A stretch of 33,723 nt of DNA from Bacteroidota bacterium (GTDB lineage Bacteria; Bacteroidota; Rhodothermia; Rhodothermales; Bin80), in the NCBI GenBank assembly GCA_028875125.1, contig JAPPGC010000070.1:1-33723 (forward strand), given 5' to 3'. Of this stretch, positions 33,037 to 33,723 are shown one piece after another. The position numbers and the translations under genes are program-made. Under the pieces are notes generated by a model. It searched no databases. It saw only the letters and a program-made list of their open reading frames with translations, and had not been told where the DNA came from. Every line of letters starts with the position of its first letter. Position 1 is the first letter of the stretch.

Positions 33037-33360
33037 TTCATTGAGCCGGTTGAGAGTATCTGTGGCCGCTCGGAGGGGCAGTGCGAATCCTTGTGTCGTG
33101 CCAGGAGATTTGGGAAAAGTCTTGGAATGGCCAATCGCAATGCGCGTTATTCAGCGCTTAGCATAAATCGGGCAATTTGCGTCACTATTTTCCCGGACGC
33201 TCGCAGATTCTCGTTTACGCCGGTACCGTAACACATCTTGTTTCTCCGCGTTAACGCTGTTGTTCTGTGCCCGGGTATCCACTTTGGCTGGCGTTGGGCT
33301 TGTTTCAATCATTGGGGAAATTTGATCTTTCCAACTGACAGGAATTGGGCGTATTCTTCG
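33037..33360. other. 324-base gap between the lipoprotein gene and the transposase remnant
   Basis: No convincing gene. A 53-codon frame on the minus strand (33151-33312) lies in the same frame as the transposase remnant, beyond its stop, and could be chance or decayed insertion-sequence DNA. I could not identify a terminal inverted repeat. Confidence 0.35.
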
Positions 33361-33699
33361 CTATGATACTTGTTCCCGGAGGGCTTTTTGCAGCTTTGCC
33401 AGATCCTCTGTAAGGGGAATATTTTGTACTTTGGTTTCCACCTCCAGCAGGCCCATGACGACCCATCGGTGGCATTGTTCGGAGCTTGTCCACCGCCGGA
33501 TCTTGCGGTAGCGCTCTTTGATCATGGCGTTGAGGCTTTCCATGATGTTCGTGGTTCGCAAATAGGTGCGCAGTTCCGCACGCACGCCCAAACGATGGAG
33601 CGTTAATGTATCCTCCAACCCTTCGCTGAGACTGTTGGCCGCCTCCATATATCCATCTTTTTCTAATTGCTGTATATTCAGATCAAATTGCCAGGGTAA
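33361..33699 (-). pseudogene. C-terminal remnant of an IS256/Mutator-family transposase
   Basis: The reading frame encodes the end of a Mutator-type transposase: SEGLEDTLTLHRLGV, LRTTNIMESLNAMIKERYRK and RRWTSSEQCHRWVVMGLLE correspond to the family tail with its TTN-x-IESLN motif and RW segments. Similarity begins around QQLEKDGYMEAANSL. In the same frame a TGA stands at 33700-33702, and the residues before it do not resemble the family, so the gene appears truncated or broken. Its catalytic first two aspartates would lie outside the window if they exist. Full members have about 400 residues; about 112 are left here. Confidence 0.72.
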
Positions 33700-33723
33700 T
33701 CAGATTGATGTTACCAGGGGTGC

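Overview
The window looks like a chromosomal segment from a Bacteroidota-type bacterium in the broad sense, possibly the Rhodothermota side. Four things point that way. Two lipoproteins carry the GxGPGEF-type motif of 6-bladed beta-propeller proteins. GlnRS is fused to a YqeY/GatB tail. There is a split methylmalonyl-CoA mutase with MeaB. Almost all genes lack a Shine-Dalgarno sequence. The placement is an inference; no rRNA gene is present to settle it. Most of the window is housekeeping. I see no CRISPR array, tRNA, rRNA, prophage, or recognisable defence or biosynthetic cluster.

Layout. 86-4329 (+): a four-gene PotABCD-like ABC importer operon. 4330-4726: a non-coding gap with a 9-bp operator-like inverted repeat. 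4727-6946 (+): tdh-kbl, which converts threonine to glycine plus acetyl-CoA; its codon use differs from its neighbours. 7096-14492 (-): a compact five-gene run transcribed as SpoU/TrmH methyltransferase, mutA, mutB, meaB, glnS. 14503-18354 (+): cmk, rpsA with a long acidic repeat-bearing N-terminus, and a small protein with three CCCH zinc-knuckle repeats. 18540-21654 (+): an ALDH7 dehydrogenase, a class I aminotransferase and a small membrane protein, likely acting around 2-aminoadipate and lysine. 21866-22897 (-): a beta-propeller lipoprotein. 23509-26214 (+): prfB, read through a programmed +1 frameshift, then nadB. 26418-31532 (+): rimP-nusA-infB-rbfA, preceded by two terminator-like hairpins. 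31942-33036 (+): a second beta-propeller lipoprotein. 33361-33699 (-): the C-terminal remnant of an IS256/Mutator-type transposase at the right edge.

How the genes fit together. The mut genes and meaB interconvert succinyl-CoA and methylmalonyl-CoA and maintain the B12 enzyme. tdh-kbl and the ALDH7/aminotransferase pair are amino-acid catabolism modules, and the ABC importer could feed polyamines or similar small cationic solutes. cmk-rpsA, prfB, rimP-nusA-infB-rbfA and glnS are translation, transcription and nucleotide genes. The least ordinary items are the 84-bp tandem repeats inside rpsA, the triple CCCH protein directly downstream of it, the prfB recoding site in a genome that otherwise shows almost no Shine-Dalgarno sequences, and a possible structured leader before the ALDH7 gene. 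I found no strong case for a wholly new multi-gene system.
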